Below, in pieces: positions 1 to 8,847 of a DNA stretch of 64,000 nt. The DNA is from Notamacropus eugenii (lineage: Eukaryota > Chordata > Mammalia > Diprotodontia > Macropodidae), in assembly GCF_028372415.1 (NCBI RefSeq), contig NC_092876.1:58614385-58678384 (forward strand), read 5' to 3'. A model generated the notes under the pieces. It ran no database searches. It was not told the origin of the DNA and saw only the letters and a list, made by a program, of their open reading frames with translations. Numbering within the stretch: position 1 is the stretch's first letter; every line of letters starts with the position of its first letter. Position numbers and translations under genes: made by a program.

Positions 1-449
1 CCGGGACAGCATCTTGTGGTTCCGGTAGGGGAGGGGGTCGTGAGAGTGCAGAGGGGGAATCTTGGGGCTCCAGTAGGGGAGGGGATCTCGGGGCTCCGGT
101 AGGGGAGGGGATCCTGAGGGTGCAGAGGGGGAGGGGATCTCGGGGCTCCGGTAGGAGAGCGGGTCCTGAGGGTGCAGAGGGGGAGGGGATCTTGGCTCCG
201 GTAGGGGAGGGGGTCGTGAGAGTGCAGAGGGGATCTCGGGGCTCCGGTAGGGGAGGGGGTCGTGAGAGTGCAGAGGGGATCTCGGGGCTCCGGTAGGGGA
301 GGGAGTCCTGAGGGTGCAGAGGGGGAGGGGATCTCGGGGCTCCGGTAGGGGAGGGGGTCCTGGGGGTGCAGAGGGGGAGGGGATCTCGGGGCTCCGGTAG
401 GGGAGGGGGTCCTGGGGGTGCAGAGGGGGAGGGGATCTCAGGGGTGCTT
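1..449. repeat. G-rich minisatellite, ~52-bp unit, in ALDH4A1 intron 1
   Basis: About eight to nine tandem copies of a unit containing ctcggggctccggtaggg, then gtcctgagggtgcag and a G-run. Identical landmarks near 357 and 409 are 52 bp apart; some units are a few bases shorter. The plus strand carries four or more runs of G3-5 with short loops in each unit, which fits the G-quadruplex pattern. It lies just inside intron 1 of ALDH4A1, 40 bp or so past the exon 1 donor. Copies differ by small changes, so length polymorphism is likely. Open frames across it are by-products of the repeat. Confidence 0.9.
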
Positions 450-490
450 GGGGGCGGGGGAGGAGAAGGCCCCCCAGGCCCGACACTCAC

Positions 491-549
491 CCCGCCTGCC
501 AGGGGCCGAAGAGCAGGGCGCGGCGGAGCGAGGGCAGCAGCGGCAGCAT
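491..549 (-). CDS. ALDH4A1: ALDH4A1 exon 1 (coding part): N-terminus of mitochondrial P5C dehydrogenase
   Basis: The minus strand reads MLPLLPSLRRALLFGPWQA and then the first two bases of a Gly codon before a consensus donor (GTGAGTG). This matches the mammalian ALDH4A1 N-terminus (LRRALL..PW..G) in length, sequence and splice phase. The peptide is an Arg-containing, acid-free presequence, as expected for import to the mitochondrial matrix. The full enzyme oxidises glutamate gamma-semialdehyde/P5C to glutamate with NAD+, the second step of proline breakdown. The ATG at 549-547 has G at -3 and sits in a CpG-rich segment. The remaining exons lie left of the window. The neighbour to the right is IFFO2 on the same strand, the arrangement I recall from human 1p36.13, which supports the call. 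Confidence 0.85.
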
Positions 550-614
550 CCCGAGCTCACGGTGGCGGCTGCGCGGCGGAAGCAGCACGAGCCGAAGCAG
601 GAGTTGAGACGCCT

Positions 615-650
615 CTAAAGCCCCTGCGCCTCGGGCCCCGCCCGGCCCAT
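615..650 (-). other. Possible upstream ORF in the ALDH4A1 5' UTR
   Basis: An upstream ATG at 650-648 on the minus strand opens an 11-codon frame (MGRAGPEAQGL) that ends at 617-615, about 65 bases before the ALDH4A1 ATG. It matters only if transcription starts to the right of 650, which is not known. Confidence 0.3.
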
Positions 651-925
651 ACCACCGAGGAAAGGGGAGAGGGGAACCCGGCCACTCCAGGCCTTCCTTT
701 CAGTCTGCCGGCGCCCGAGCCTCTCTCGCTCTCTAGCCAAGACAGAAAGAAAATATGAAAAGCCGTATCGAACACGGCGTGGTTCCCGAGGATTGCTCCA
801 CCCCAAAGAACGCCGACCCGCCCCCACCCCAAGGCCTTGTGCGACATCCCCCCCACGTCTTCCTCTTGGTTCAGCCCGACCTCGAGGTTGCGACCTTAGC
901 AAGGAGAAGGCGTGAACTCTTTTGG

Positions 926-1004
926 CCAATCAGAGTAACACTTGAAGCCTTCGGACCAATCAGAAGCTCCACCTATATAGCGGTCTTCTCGGGTGGAGGG
1001 GAAA
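926..1004 (+). promoter_or_regulatory. Plus-oriented CCAAT-CCAAT-TATA core promoter candidate
   Basis: On the plus strand, ccaatcag at 926 and 956 (30 bp apart) is followed by ctatatag with TATATA at 974-979. A start about 30 bp past the TATA would fall near 1004. Both the spacing and the order fit a rightward promoter, i.e. away from ALDH4A1. The TATA motif is itself a palindrome, but read leftward the CCAAT boxes would lie at or past the start site, which is less plausible. No downstream coding exon is recognisable, so any product would probably be non-coding. Confidence 0.4.
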
Positions 1005-1100
1005 GGGGAAATGGAAGCCAATGGGAAGGGGGAGGATTTCCACGTGCGAGAGAGGAAGCGAGTCTGAATCCAGGAGTGGGTCAGGGTCGGGTTGGTTCGG

Positions 1101-1344
1101 AGCCGGGGTGGGGGAAAGATGCTGGATGTTACTCATTCCTACCCGGCCTTTGGCCGGCCAGGAGGTCCAGCCTTTGGGTGTGGCCCTAGGATTTGTAGGA
1201 ACGCTGACCCTTCCCAAAAGGTCATCTTGACCATCTCCCTGCCTGCGGGCGGTGGGCCGCGTCCTTCCCGACCACCTCCACCCATTCTCCTTGTTATTCA
1301 TTCGTTTCAACGGTTCGTGGCAGAGATACCGGAGATATTTGCCA
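1101..1344. other. Flank of CpG region, no gene seen
   Basis: Moderately GC-rich unique sequence with no coding exon recognised on either strand. It would be the first transcribed segment if the rightward promoter at 926-1004 is used. Confidence 0.5.
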
Positions 1345-1505
1345 TCTCCTTCTCATTTTACAGATGAGGAAACTGAGGCAGAGAGGGTGAAGTGACTTGC
1401 CCAGGGTCACACCGCTAGGAAGGGTCCGAGGCAGGATTTGAACTCATGGAGACGTATCTTCCTGCCTCCAGACCCAGCACTCCGTGCACTCTGCCTCCCA
1501 GCTGA
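1345..1505 (-). mobile_element. MIR-type SINE, minus
   Basis: It contains attttacagatgaggaaact, then gacttgcccagggtcacac and ggatttgaactc. These are the reverse complement of the MIR/CORE-SINE core and tRNA-like head in the right order. Confidence 0.85.
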
Positions 1506-1904
1506 GCCCCGTTTCCCTTGGGTAGGACCTCTAGATCTTTAGATCTAGATTTTAGATCAAGGAACTGACCCCACCAGTGTGCAGGTTATTTTGGCCAATG
1601 GATTGGGAAAAGGAGAGACACGATAGGCAGGGAAACAAGTTGGGGGGTTATTAGGAAATATTACCCGTAGGGGGTGATGGTGCTAAGAAGAGGAAAGGTG
1701 TAAAAGATGCCATGGACAGAGAATTGACAGACTTGGCAATTGGATGTGGGAGTTGAGAGGAAATCATCCAACATGTCCCTAGAGTTGTTGAGCCTAGGGT
1801 GGTGCCAGGGACAGAAGGGGGATGGTAGATTTTACTGTTCTTTTGTACATAACATTTAATTTCCTACCTCTTATCTATAATTTATATTGTCTATCTCTTG
1901 TTTG
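1506..1904. other. Intergenic, nothing recognised
   Basis: Unique-looking sequence with a short ATC/GATCTA-rich stretch near 1540. No exon, RNA gene or assignable repeat was seen. Confidence 0.4.
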
Positions 1905-2520
1905 TACTGTAAGGGGATTTGTGATTCTCATATTAACTGATATGAAATGCTTAATGATTATACTAACCAGATATTTAAGAACTTCCTAGCTTGGGAGTCA
2001 GAGCCCACATGTTGCAGCTGCAGGTGATTAAATCAAGGTCTCTTGACACTCTCCGAATTCCTGCCTTCTAGTGCTTGTAACCCAAAAAAATGAACCAGAC
2101 TAGAGGCTACTGCACTCCTCTTCCCATCATGCCAACTCTGGTTCTGTACCACGATGAACGATCACAAGGTTCAACAACCCTTAAGATTTGAGACAATCAG
2201 GAACTGTTCCCACAGGACTCAAGAACACCTGTGTTATACAGAATAGGACTACTTGAAGACTTGAGAATGTTTGTGTTGTTATCCACCTCCACTACCCCTC
2301 TTGTGATATTTATGTGCATAAACTCTGCCTTTGCCCCAGCAAGGTAAGCTCTCTCTAGGATATCTTTGTTTGCAAACTTGCCTACCCCGCTCTGAAATTA
2401 ATTAAACCGATCCTTGACTCCTGACACACCTATCTCTGCTCTGCTCTGGTCAGCTCCAGCCATCTCTAGGTTAGAGACTGGCCTAATCCAGACTACACTT
2501 AAAAATCTTGACACTACACA
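1905..2520 (+). mobile_element. Candidate solo LTR of an endogenous retrovirus
   Basis: A 616-bp block starts TGTACTG and ends CTACACA, the TG..CA form of retroviral LTR ends. Inside are AATTAATTAAACC-type A-rich polyadenylation-like sequence late in the block and C/T-rich stretches resembling R/U5. No gag, pol or env sequence and no second LTR are near. I see no convincing target-site duplication, and both boundaries are uncertain. It could instead be an unclassified non-LTR repeat. Confidence 0.35.
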
Positions 2521-2559
2521 GTGTCCATAGCTGTTGTCTTCCTTTTTAGACTAGGAACT

Positions 2560-2790
2560 TTCAAAGCAGGAACTTTCAAAGCTTTTCTTTTTCATCCCTC
2601 ACCCTCAGCACAGTACCTAGCATATAGTAAGTGGTTAATAAATGCTGACTGACTGACTCCATGCCTTTGCCCAGACTGTCACCTGCACCTGGAATGGATT
2701 CTCTTCCTCTTAGATCTCTCCAAGACCTCCTTCAAGAGGCCTTTCCTGATTCCTGCTCCCCTTCTCCCTATACTGTATTTTTTTTTTAGT
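2560..2790 (+). mobile_element. L2 LINE 3' fragments
   Basis: The block holds cagtacctagcatatagtaa, then ggttaataaatgctgactga, the classic L2 3' terminus. Next come an L2 body-like stretch (cctggaatggattctcttcc) and cctttcctgattcctg. Both pieces are in plus orientation. Confidence 0.75.
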
Positions 2791-2861
2791 AAATATCCTA
2801 TATTTGTTGCTAATTTCTGAAATTATATTGTTATGAACTATATATTACCCCTAGTAAATAT

Positions 2862-3110
2862 AAGCTAGATGGCACAATAGACAGAGCACTAGGCCTAAAG
2901 TCAGGAAGACTCATCTTCCTGAGTTCAAATCTGGCCTCAGACACTTACTAGCTGTGTGATCCTGGGCAAGTTACTTAAACCTGTTTGCCTCAGTTTCCTC
3001 ATCTGTCAAATGAGCTGGAGAAGGAGATGGCAAACCAGTATCTTTGCCAGGAAAACTCCAATGGGGGTCACAAAGAGTTGGACTGAAGAAAAGTCTGAAT
3101 AACAACAGTA
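2862..3110 (+). mobile_element. Marsupial-type tRNA-derived CORE-SINE, near full length
   Basis: The order is a tRNA-like head (gatggcacaatagacagagc), tcaggaagactcatcttcct, cacttactagctgtgtgatc, gcctcagtttcctcatctgt and the long 3' part gagctggagaaggagatggc, ending in agttggactgaagaaaagtc and a (AAC)n tail. This long 3' half is the best single hint that the genome is marsupial. Confidence 0.85.
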
Positions 3111-3139
3111 TACGTTGAGAGCAGGCAGTCTCTAGGTGT

Positions 3140-3700
3140 GTTTGTTGATTGAGTCAGAGGGGACCTTAAAAGTCATCTAGTCGAACATCTTCCTTTGTTT
3201 TTATTTTTAAAATACATTTTGTTGATACATTTCATCCTTACATTGTAGCTGTTTCCTATCCCGCCTTCAAGATCAACCTACTTTGTGACAAAGAAAACCA
3301 GTTAACCAAAAACATTGACTACAGTAACTTCATCTGACAGTATATATAATATTCCATCCTACTGATTCCCACCTCAGTGCCGCAAGGGAGGATGTCTGTT
3401 TGCTAACTCTTCTCCAGTACTATTTTCCATTATTCAAGAGTTTAACTTCCCTTTAGTGATTTTAATTTCATTTACGTTAGTGTCATCATGTTGTAGCATG
3501 TTCTTCTTACTCCACTCTGCAACTAGCCCCCTCATTTTTTTCCTTTTTAATTTTTTTGGAGGCAGTCATTGTTAAGTGACATGCCCAGGGTCATACCGCT
3601 AGTAAGCGTCTTTTGAGGCTGAATTTGACAGTTCCTTCATTTTATGAAGGAAGAAACTGAAGCCTGCAGAGAAACAGGATGAGTTCCATTCTAGAGACAC
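3140..3700 (-). mobile_element. MIR-type SINE, minus, split by another interspersed repeat
   Basis: MIR-tail sequence at 3150-3195 (gggaccttaaaagtcatcta) and MIR core/head at about 3560-3680 (cccagggtcataccgctagt) flank an AT-rich insert at about 3196-3530. Insert landmarks include cattttgttgatacatttca and ctgacagtatatataatatt. A weaker relative lies at about 16055-16195. I recognise the insert as a recurrent marsupial repeat but cannot name its family. Confidence 0.5.
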
Positions 3701-5094
3701 TGACTTTGTGGTCTCTAGGAGTGTCAGAGGAAAAGGAGGAGAAATGCTGGATTTTAAGGAGAAAATAGGATCAATAGGTTTTAGGGGTTTGTTTTTAAGG
3801 CTAGAAGAGATTTGAGTATGTTTGAAGATGGTGAATAAAGGAGGGGGAGTGGGGAAAGGAAGAGAAAAGAGAAAGGGAAAAAGAAAACTTGAAAGTCAGA
3901 GGAGAAAGAAAAGAAGGAAAAAGAGAGGACTGAGGGGGAAAAAGAGGGAGGAAGAGAAGAGGTGGGAAAGAGAATGAATTACTAACAAGGCAACTTCCTG
4001 AAAGAGATAAGAAGAGTTACTAAGGGTGCAATTAGCTAGCAGTTAACCTTACAGAAAGAATTGTCACCTCTTTCTCAGAGACTGGAACCAAGGAATAGAG
4101 GAGGTGAAAAGATTTGGTTTATGGGAAGAGGAAAGATGAGGTCAAGATGACTGGCCTTGATATTAACAAAGTAGGGAATGAGGCCATGTAGCGAGAGAGG
4201 AGGTTGGAGTGGAAATGTGGGCTAGAGAGAGGAGGCTTAGAAGAGATACCTTGGGTGGTTTAATCAGGAATCAAAGAGATAAAAGGTTTGCCAGGCAGCA
4301 AGGAGGACAGGATTGAGATGAGAAGACATGGATGTATCTTGGACCAAGCCAGCATGGTTGTGGGCCTGGAGTGATACCTGAAGCAGGCTCTTTGGCTCAG
4401 ACTTGAGAAGGTAGATGGAAGAAAGTTGGGGAAGACTAGAAGGAAGTAAAGGAAAGTAGATCCAGGGCTAAGGATTAGCAAGGTGAGTGTGAACTACAGA
4501 AGGATGAAGGGGCAAGGTACTTGAGGGCAAGATAGTGACTCACTATCAAGTTTATGAAGAGAAGAAAGTGAGGCCAGAGCCCAGGCTGGGGGGGTGGCGG
4601 CTAGGGGGAGGTGGGGGGAATAGACAGGAAAAGCAGTATAATGTTAATAGGAAGATCTTCCCCACCCATTAATAGAACTAACACATGGAGCTTGTGATCA
4701 CATGGAGCCTGGGTCATATGGAGCTCAGATTGGGAGGAGCTTGCCTGAGGAGGAGAGGGAGAGACAGAGACAGAGAGAAGCGAACTGTGAGTGGGCGGAG
4801 GAAAGACTTGGTCTAGAGGAACTTGTTTTTGTGGGGAGACCCGACCAAAGGTTTAAGATGTTGGCCCTCCCTCGATTGGTGATAAGTACCCTGTTAAATC
4901 TTACCTCCTGGTATTCTAATGATATCCCAAATAAATATTTTGGTTTTGCCCTTGAGGAAGAGAATTTTTTACATTTTGTGAATTTACCCTGTAAATAAAC
5001 ATGGATATTCATAACAGCTGCTATGGGTATCGAATTGGCATTACAAGCAGTAACTAAGGGGGGGCCAGGGTCAGGGGGAGTCATATTAAGGACG
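3701..5094. other. Intergenic, purine-rich patch, no gene
   Basis: Unique or unclassified sequence. An almost pure purine stretch runs from about 3835 to 3985 on the plus strand. The part at 4700-5010 is AT-richer, with aataaatattttgg at about 4930, but it shows no exon, RNA gene or clear LTR structure. Confidence 0.45.
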
Positions 5095-5285
5095 AAGAAC
5101 AAGCAGCATTGTGGGACTTGGACCGGGGAAGGTCTGGATTCAAATCCTGACTCAGATTCTTGCTGTTTGACCCCGGGGGAAGTCACTTGGCCTCTCTCTC
5201 TAGGCCTTAGTTTCCTCGTCTATAAAATGAGGAGATTGGACTCGACCTCTAAGGTCCCTTCCAGGTTCAGATCTATGATCCTTTG
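5095..5285 (+). mobile_element. MIR-type SINE, plus
   Basis: Contains gattcaaatcctgactcaga, a degraded tRNA/core junction, cttagtttcctcgtctataa and a tail with aaggtcccttccag and tctatgatcc. Confidence 0.75.
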
Positions 5286-5339
5286 AAAGGAACTGGATCT
5301 CAGAGTTGGCATAATTTGGGAGGAATAGCAGGACATAGG

Positions 5340-5590
5340 ACTTTAGAGCCAGAAAGACCAGAGGCCAGCCCCTTATTTTACAGTCTTTCTTATTTTATAA
5401 GTCCTTCCCCTTTCCATCTTTTTAATAGGACAGAATATATGTAAATAAAGGTGTTTTTTTTTTTAATTTTATAGACGAGGAAACTGAGGCCTGGTGAGGC
5501 TAAGTGGCTTGCCCAGGTTCTCACAGGCAGCAAGTAGCAACAGCAGGATTTGACTCCAGACCCTGGCTCCAAGGTCAGCGATTTTTATTC
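5340..5590 (-). mobile_element. MIR-type SINE, minus, interrupted
   Basis: Reverse-complement MIR core (gacgaggaaactgaggcctg, gcttgcccaggttctcacag) and head (ggatttgactccagaccctg). A T-rich interruption lies at about 5385-5470. Confidence 0.65.
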
Positions 5591-5591
5591 T

Positions 5592-5895
5592 AGGGATAGA
5601 AGAGCAGGAGAGAAGGGAGTAGAGGGAAAGAGAAGGAGAGAGGGGAAGAGAGGATGGGGAGAGAGAAGAGGGAAAGAGGGAGGGAGAGGAGAGGGAGGAT
5701 GGAGAGAAAGGGATAGAGGAGTTGGGGAGAAGGAAAGAGAGGGGAGGTAGAAAAAGGGAGAGAGGGAAATAGGGAGAGAGAAATAGGGATACAGCAAGAG
5801 GAGAGGGAGGGAGGAAAGATGGAGAGAAAGGGACAGAGATAGAGGAGGGGAAAAGAAAAAGGCATAGAGGGGGAATGGAGGGAGAAAGAGGGAAA
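5592..5895. repeat. Polypurine/polypyrimidine tract, ~300 bp
   Basis: Nearly unbroken A/G on the plus strand, made of gggagagag-, aaaggga- and gaggag-type words. Mirror-symmetric stretches of this kind can form triplex (H-)DNA. Long open frames here on both strands come only from base composition. Confidence 0.85.
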
Positions 5896-6479
5896 TATGC
5901 CAAAATCAAGTAAGATATATATGTATATGTATATAGACATATATGAACATATGTGTGTGTATAAAATTCAAGAAGACAGGTGTCACCCTTGAGAAGCTTA
6001 CCTTCTACCAGAGGAAGATGTCACATAAAGATGCTGTGAGGTGTGGGGGGAGGAGAGAAGAAAGGAGACTGGTCCACGAGACTGCATGGTGCCCTGCTTC
6101 TCTAGTCAGTAGTCAAAGAGCTCATGCTTTGGGGGAGGGGACAATCATAGTCATCTCTGGCTGGGTGGAGATGATCTGAGAGAGAGATCTTGGTGGGGAG
6201 ATTGCAGTGAGTAACCTCAGGCACCAAACGCTGAAGTGGCCAGCCCTGGGGGGGACACAGCTAGTTGGTGCCACAGAGGGGATTTGAATCCAGGATCTGT
6301 CTACAAGACTTGATGAAAGCGCCTGGCATGCCAGGCTGGTCCCTGTGGCACATTTCTGGGAGTGGCGCCATGGGAAAACACAGATTCACTGGGTTATTGG
6401 AAGTTTGGTTGGCATCTTTCTTGACTTGACTCTAACTCTCTATCTACTATGACAAGCTTGTGATTCCAGGTAGAGGCAG
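5896..6479. other. Intergenic, TA/TG-rich start and one SINE remnant
   Basis: Starts with an alternating tatatatgtatatg stretch (about 5910-5960). A short minus MIR remnant lies at about 6240-6310 (ggatttgaatccaggatctg). Nothing else was recognised. Confidence 0.45.
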
Positions 6480-6835
6480 GAATTATTTCATTTATCTCTG
6501 TATGCCTGGGGCTGGCAGAGCACCTGGCATATTCAATTGGTCTATCTATAGCTTGTTAGTGCCAAGCTGTTTGTATATTTTGTTCCCCATCACTGTGGAC
6601 TCCTTGAAAATGGGGACTGTCCTTGGCCTTTCTTTGTAGGACAGTGCCTGGCACACAGTAGGTACTTAATAAATGCTTGTTCTCCCTTCACCCCCATCTT
6701 CCCCCATGTATCTTGCCATAGGTTGTCTCCTCCACTGAACTGTGAGATCCTTGAGAGCAGAGACTGTCTTTGGCCTTACTGGCACATAGTAGGTGATTAA
6801 TAAATGATTACTGACTGATTGTTGGATTTATTGGA
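6480..6835 (+). mobile_element. L2 LINE 3' ends, two to three in series
   Basis: Three L2-like termini follow one another: gagcacctggcatattcaat (about 6510), cagtgcctggcacacagtag with aataaatgcttg (about 6640-6685), and ggcacatagtaggtgattaa with aataaatgattactgactga (about 6780-6825). All are in plus orientation, so these are separate or duplicated insertions. Confidence 0.75.
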
Positions 6836-6941
6836 TTGAATTGAGTAAGAATGTACTGGCATGTTGGCTGCGTCCAGCCCTTCCCAGCAGGCCTCTAGGC
6901 TAGAACAAACAAACAACATCAGCACTTCTAAGACATCTCAC

Positions 6942-6947
6942 TTTATT
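6942..6947 (-). terminator. IFFO2: IFFO2 distal poly(A) signal AATAAA
   Basis: AATAAA on the minus strand is followed 20-35 bases later by a GT-rich element (gttgtttgtttgttcta, 6901-6917). That is the normal layout of a mammalian cleavage/polyadenylation site, with cleavage expected near 6922. Confidence 0.7.
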
Positions 6948-6984
6948 TAAAAGAAGCTAATATACAGAATATAAAGGGCACAAT

Positions 6985-6992
6985 TATTTACA
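6985..6992 (-). promoter_or_regulatory. Pumilio response element, distal 3' UTR
   Basis: Exact TGTAAATA (RNA UGUAAAUA), which fits the PUM1/2 consensus UGUANAUA. It lies about 40 bases upstream of the poly(A) signal in the IFFO2 transcript. Confidence 0.45.
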
Positions 6993-8488
6993 ACAATACA
7001 GTAAACAGGCTGGTTTTCAATGGGGTCAGTAGTCTGTTTGGATGAATAGAAAATAAAATAAAAACAAACCAAGACACTCTAGGACCCCATGGTGGGAGGA
7101 CAGCTGGGGGCAGGGGTAGTCCCACCCAACAATGCCTCTTAAAATAAATATTCCTTTGGGGCTAAAGTTTCCAACTATATTTAAACACCATTAGGTTCCA
7201 ATACTAGGGACCATTAGGGATAGGGACAGAGGCTTCAATGCTATTTTTTCTTTTTTTTGAGAGGCCAGGAGGACCAAGAATCTGCTGACCTGTCCCAGTC
7301 TCCGATCTCTTCCAATGAGAAGGAAACAAATACACCTTGATCCTAACTGTCCCTCCTTGGGCTGTCCCAAGGAAAACTCCTTGCTTGGATTTCATCTTGT
7401 TCAAACTTAGATCTGACTTTAACAAGTCAGGCCCCTACCTCCCATAGTTACCCCTCTCTCCTACCCCTCTGAATCTACTGTTTCTCTGCTAAGACCAGAG
7501 CCTCTCTTCCTCAGCCTAGAGGCAGATGAGAGGCTGTTCCAAAACCTACCTTCCCATTCCCCCTCAACCCTACCCAAATCTGGAGTTCATGGACAACCTT
7601 CCCCCCACCTCCAGAGATAGACTTCTCCTTAAAATGGAGACAAGCCAACTTTCAGGCCCAACCCAGAGGCAGGTTGGGAAGAAGGATAACTTCATAGGGG
7701 AAGCTAGGGAATAAGACATTGCCAGTGACTTATGTTTTACCTAGCCAAGAATTCTGAAGAAGTAAAATGTTTAGGATAGGACTGATCTCCAAGGCTTTCT
7801 TGGGTTGGAGACACAGTGACCCCTGGGTCAGGACCTGGAGGTAGAAGGGATCAGTGGGGACTCTAGAGACAAAGCTAATCTTTCTTTAAAAAAATTGATT
7901 TGGAAATGGATCTTGGTAGCTCCCAAGATGGGACAACTCTTTTAGGAGGGGCTTGTCCTTGGCACCCTTATCCCTATGAGACTAAATGGGCATCACTGAA
8001 TCCTAGGCCTAAGGAGGGGCAGGAGGACTTCAAGATATCTGACCTCATCTGGCCCTGCTCATTATACAAGAGGAAAAAAATGAAGCTTGGACTACCTTGA
8101 ATAAGGTCACCTAGCTGGCTGGTGGCAAGGTGGGGATTCCTAGCTCCCAGTCCAGTGTTCCTTGGGCTGAACCCCACTGCCTCCCTCACTGGCCCATGGG
8201 CAGGAAAGAAGAGCTGGGGGGACACAAGAGAGACAGGGCAGAGAAGATACAAGCAGGCACACACCATTCTCCCTTCAGAAGACCCTGTACAACCCAGAGC
8301 TGGATGCCAACCTACACATTCAAAACCTTCCTCTTTGTAAAAACCTTCCTTGTTTCATAAATAGATTACACTTAGCTAAAGTTGCACACACTTTTTTCTC
8401 TTTGCCTTACCCCCACCCCCACCCACCTCCAACTACCTTGATTCACTGCTTTCCATTTGCTGAGCTATCACTGTGTTTGTGAGCTTGG

Positions 8489-8491
<3 letters not shown>

Positions 8492-8539
<48 letters not shown>
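8492..8539. repeat. (CT)24 microsatellite, (GA)n in IFFO2 mRNA
   Basis: An uninterrupted CT dinucleotide run on the plus strand. It lies inside the inferred 3' UTR and is therefore transcribed as GA repeats. Likely length-polymorphic. Confidence 0.95.
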
Positions 8540-8541
<2 letters not shown>

Positions 8542-8839
8542 AGGTAAAAAATCTGCCAATGGAAGACAAGGATTTTCTCCATGAGAATTCTGCCCGGCCT
8601 TCCCTTCCCTATACCAGCCCCCTGCCCCAACTCTCTCAGTGTGTATGTATAATGTGTCTGGCCTCAGAGCCATTAAGCAAAAACAAAGCAAAACAAAAAA
8701 AAACCTGTTTTCTCTCTTCCCACCACCCCTGCCACCAAAACCCCAAAAAAGTGATGGAGGGAAAGAGGTGTGTACAGGAACCCTTCTAAAATACCGGCAT
8801 CAATATGACGCCGTGCCTAGACATAGAAAAACAAGAAAG

Positions 8840-8847
8840 TATTTACA
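8840..8847 (-). promoter_or_regulatory. Second Pumilio response element in 3' UTR
   Basis: Another exact TGTAAATA on the IFFO2 transcript strand, in a non-repeat part of the 3' UTR. Confidence 0.4.

Larger units (their letters stand above)
450..1100 (-). promoter_or_regulatory. ALDH4A1: CpG-rich promoter and 5' UTR region of ALDH4A1
   Basis: This is the only clearly CpG-dense stretch in the window. It surrounds ALDH4A1 exon 1 and extends upstream of its ATG. It has a GC box (cccgcccgg at about 637-645), two CCAAT motifs (926-930 and 956-960) and a CACGTG E-box at 1041-1046. The transcription start cannot be fixed from sequence alone. NF-Y sites work in either direction, so the CCAAT pair may serve both ALDH4A1 and a transcript in the other direction. 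Confidence 0.6.

Noticed and set aside
366..758. 130-codon plus-strand open frame and overlapping frames near the left edge
   Set aside because: Runs through the G-rich minisatellite and antisense to ALDH4A1 exon 1; low-complexity Gly/Arg/Ala composition with no family resemblance.
755..1189. 144-codon plus-strand open frame across the CpG region
   Set aside because: It starts upstream of the TATA box that would drive it, shows no protein family features, and GC-rich sequence keeps frames open by chance.
2862..2950. tRNA gene
   Set aside because: The tRNA-like head is part of a CORE-SINE with the normal SINE body and tail. The same holds for the other SINE heads in the window.
4690..5040. 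LTR or gene 3' end suggested by AATAAATATTTTGG near 4930
   Set aside because: No matching ends, no repeat partner and no coding sequence upstream; left as unclassified intergenic DNA.
5469..5940. Ser/Pro/Leu-rich minus-strand frames and Glu/Arg/Gly-rich plus frames
   Set aside because: Direct translation of the polypurine tract.
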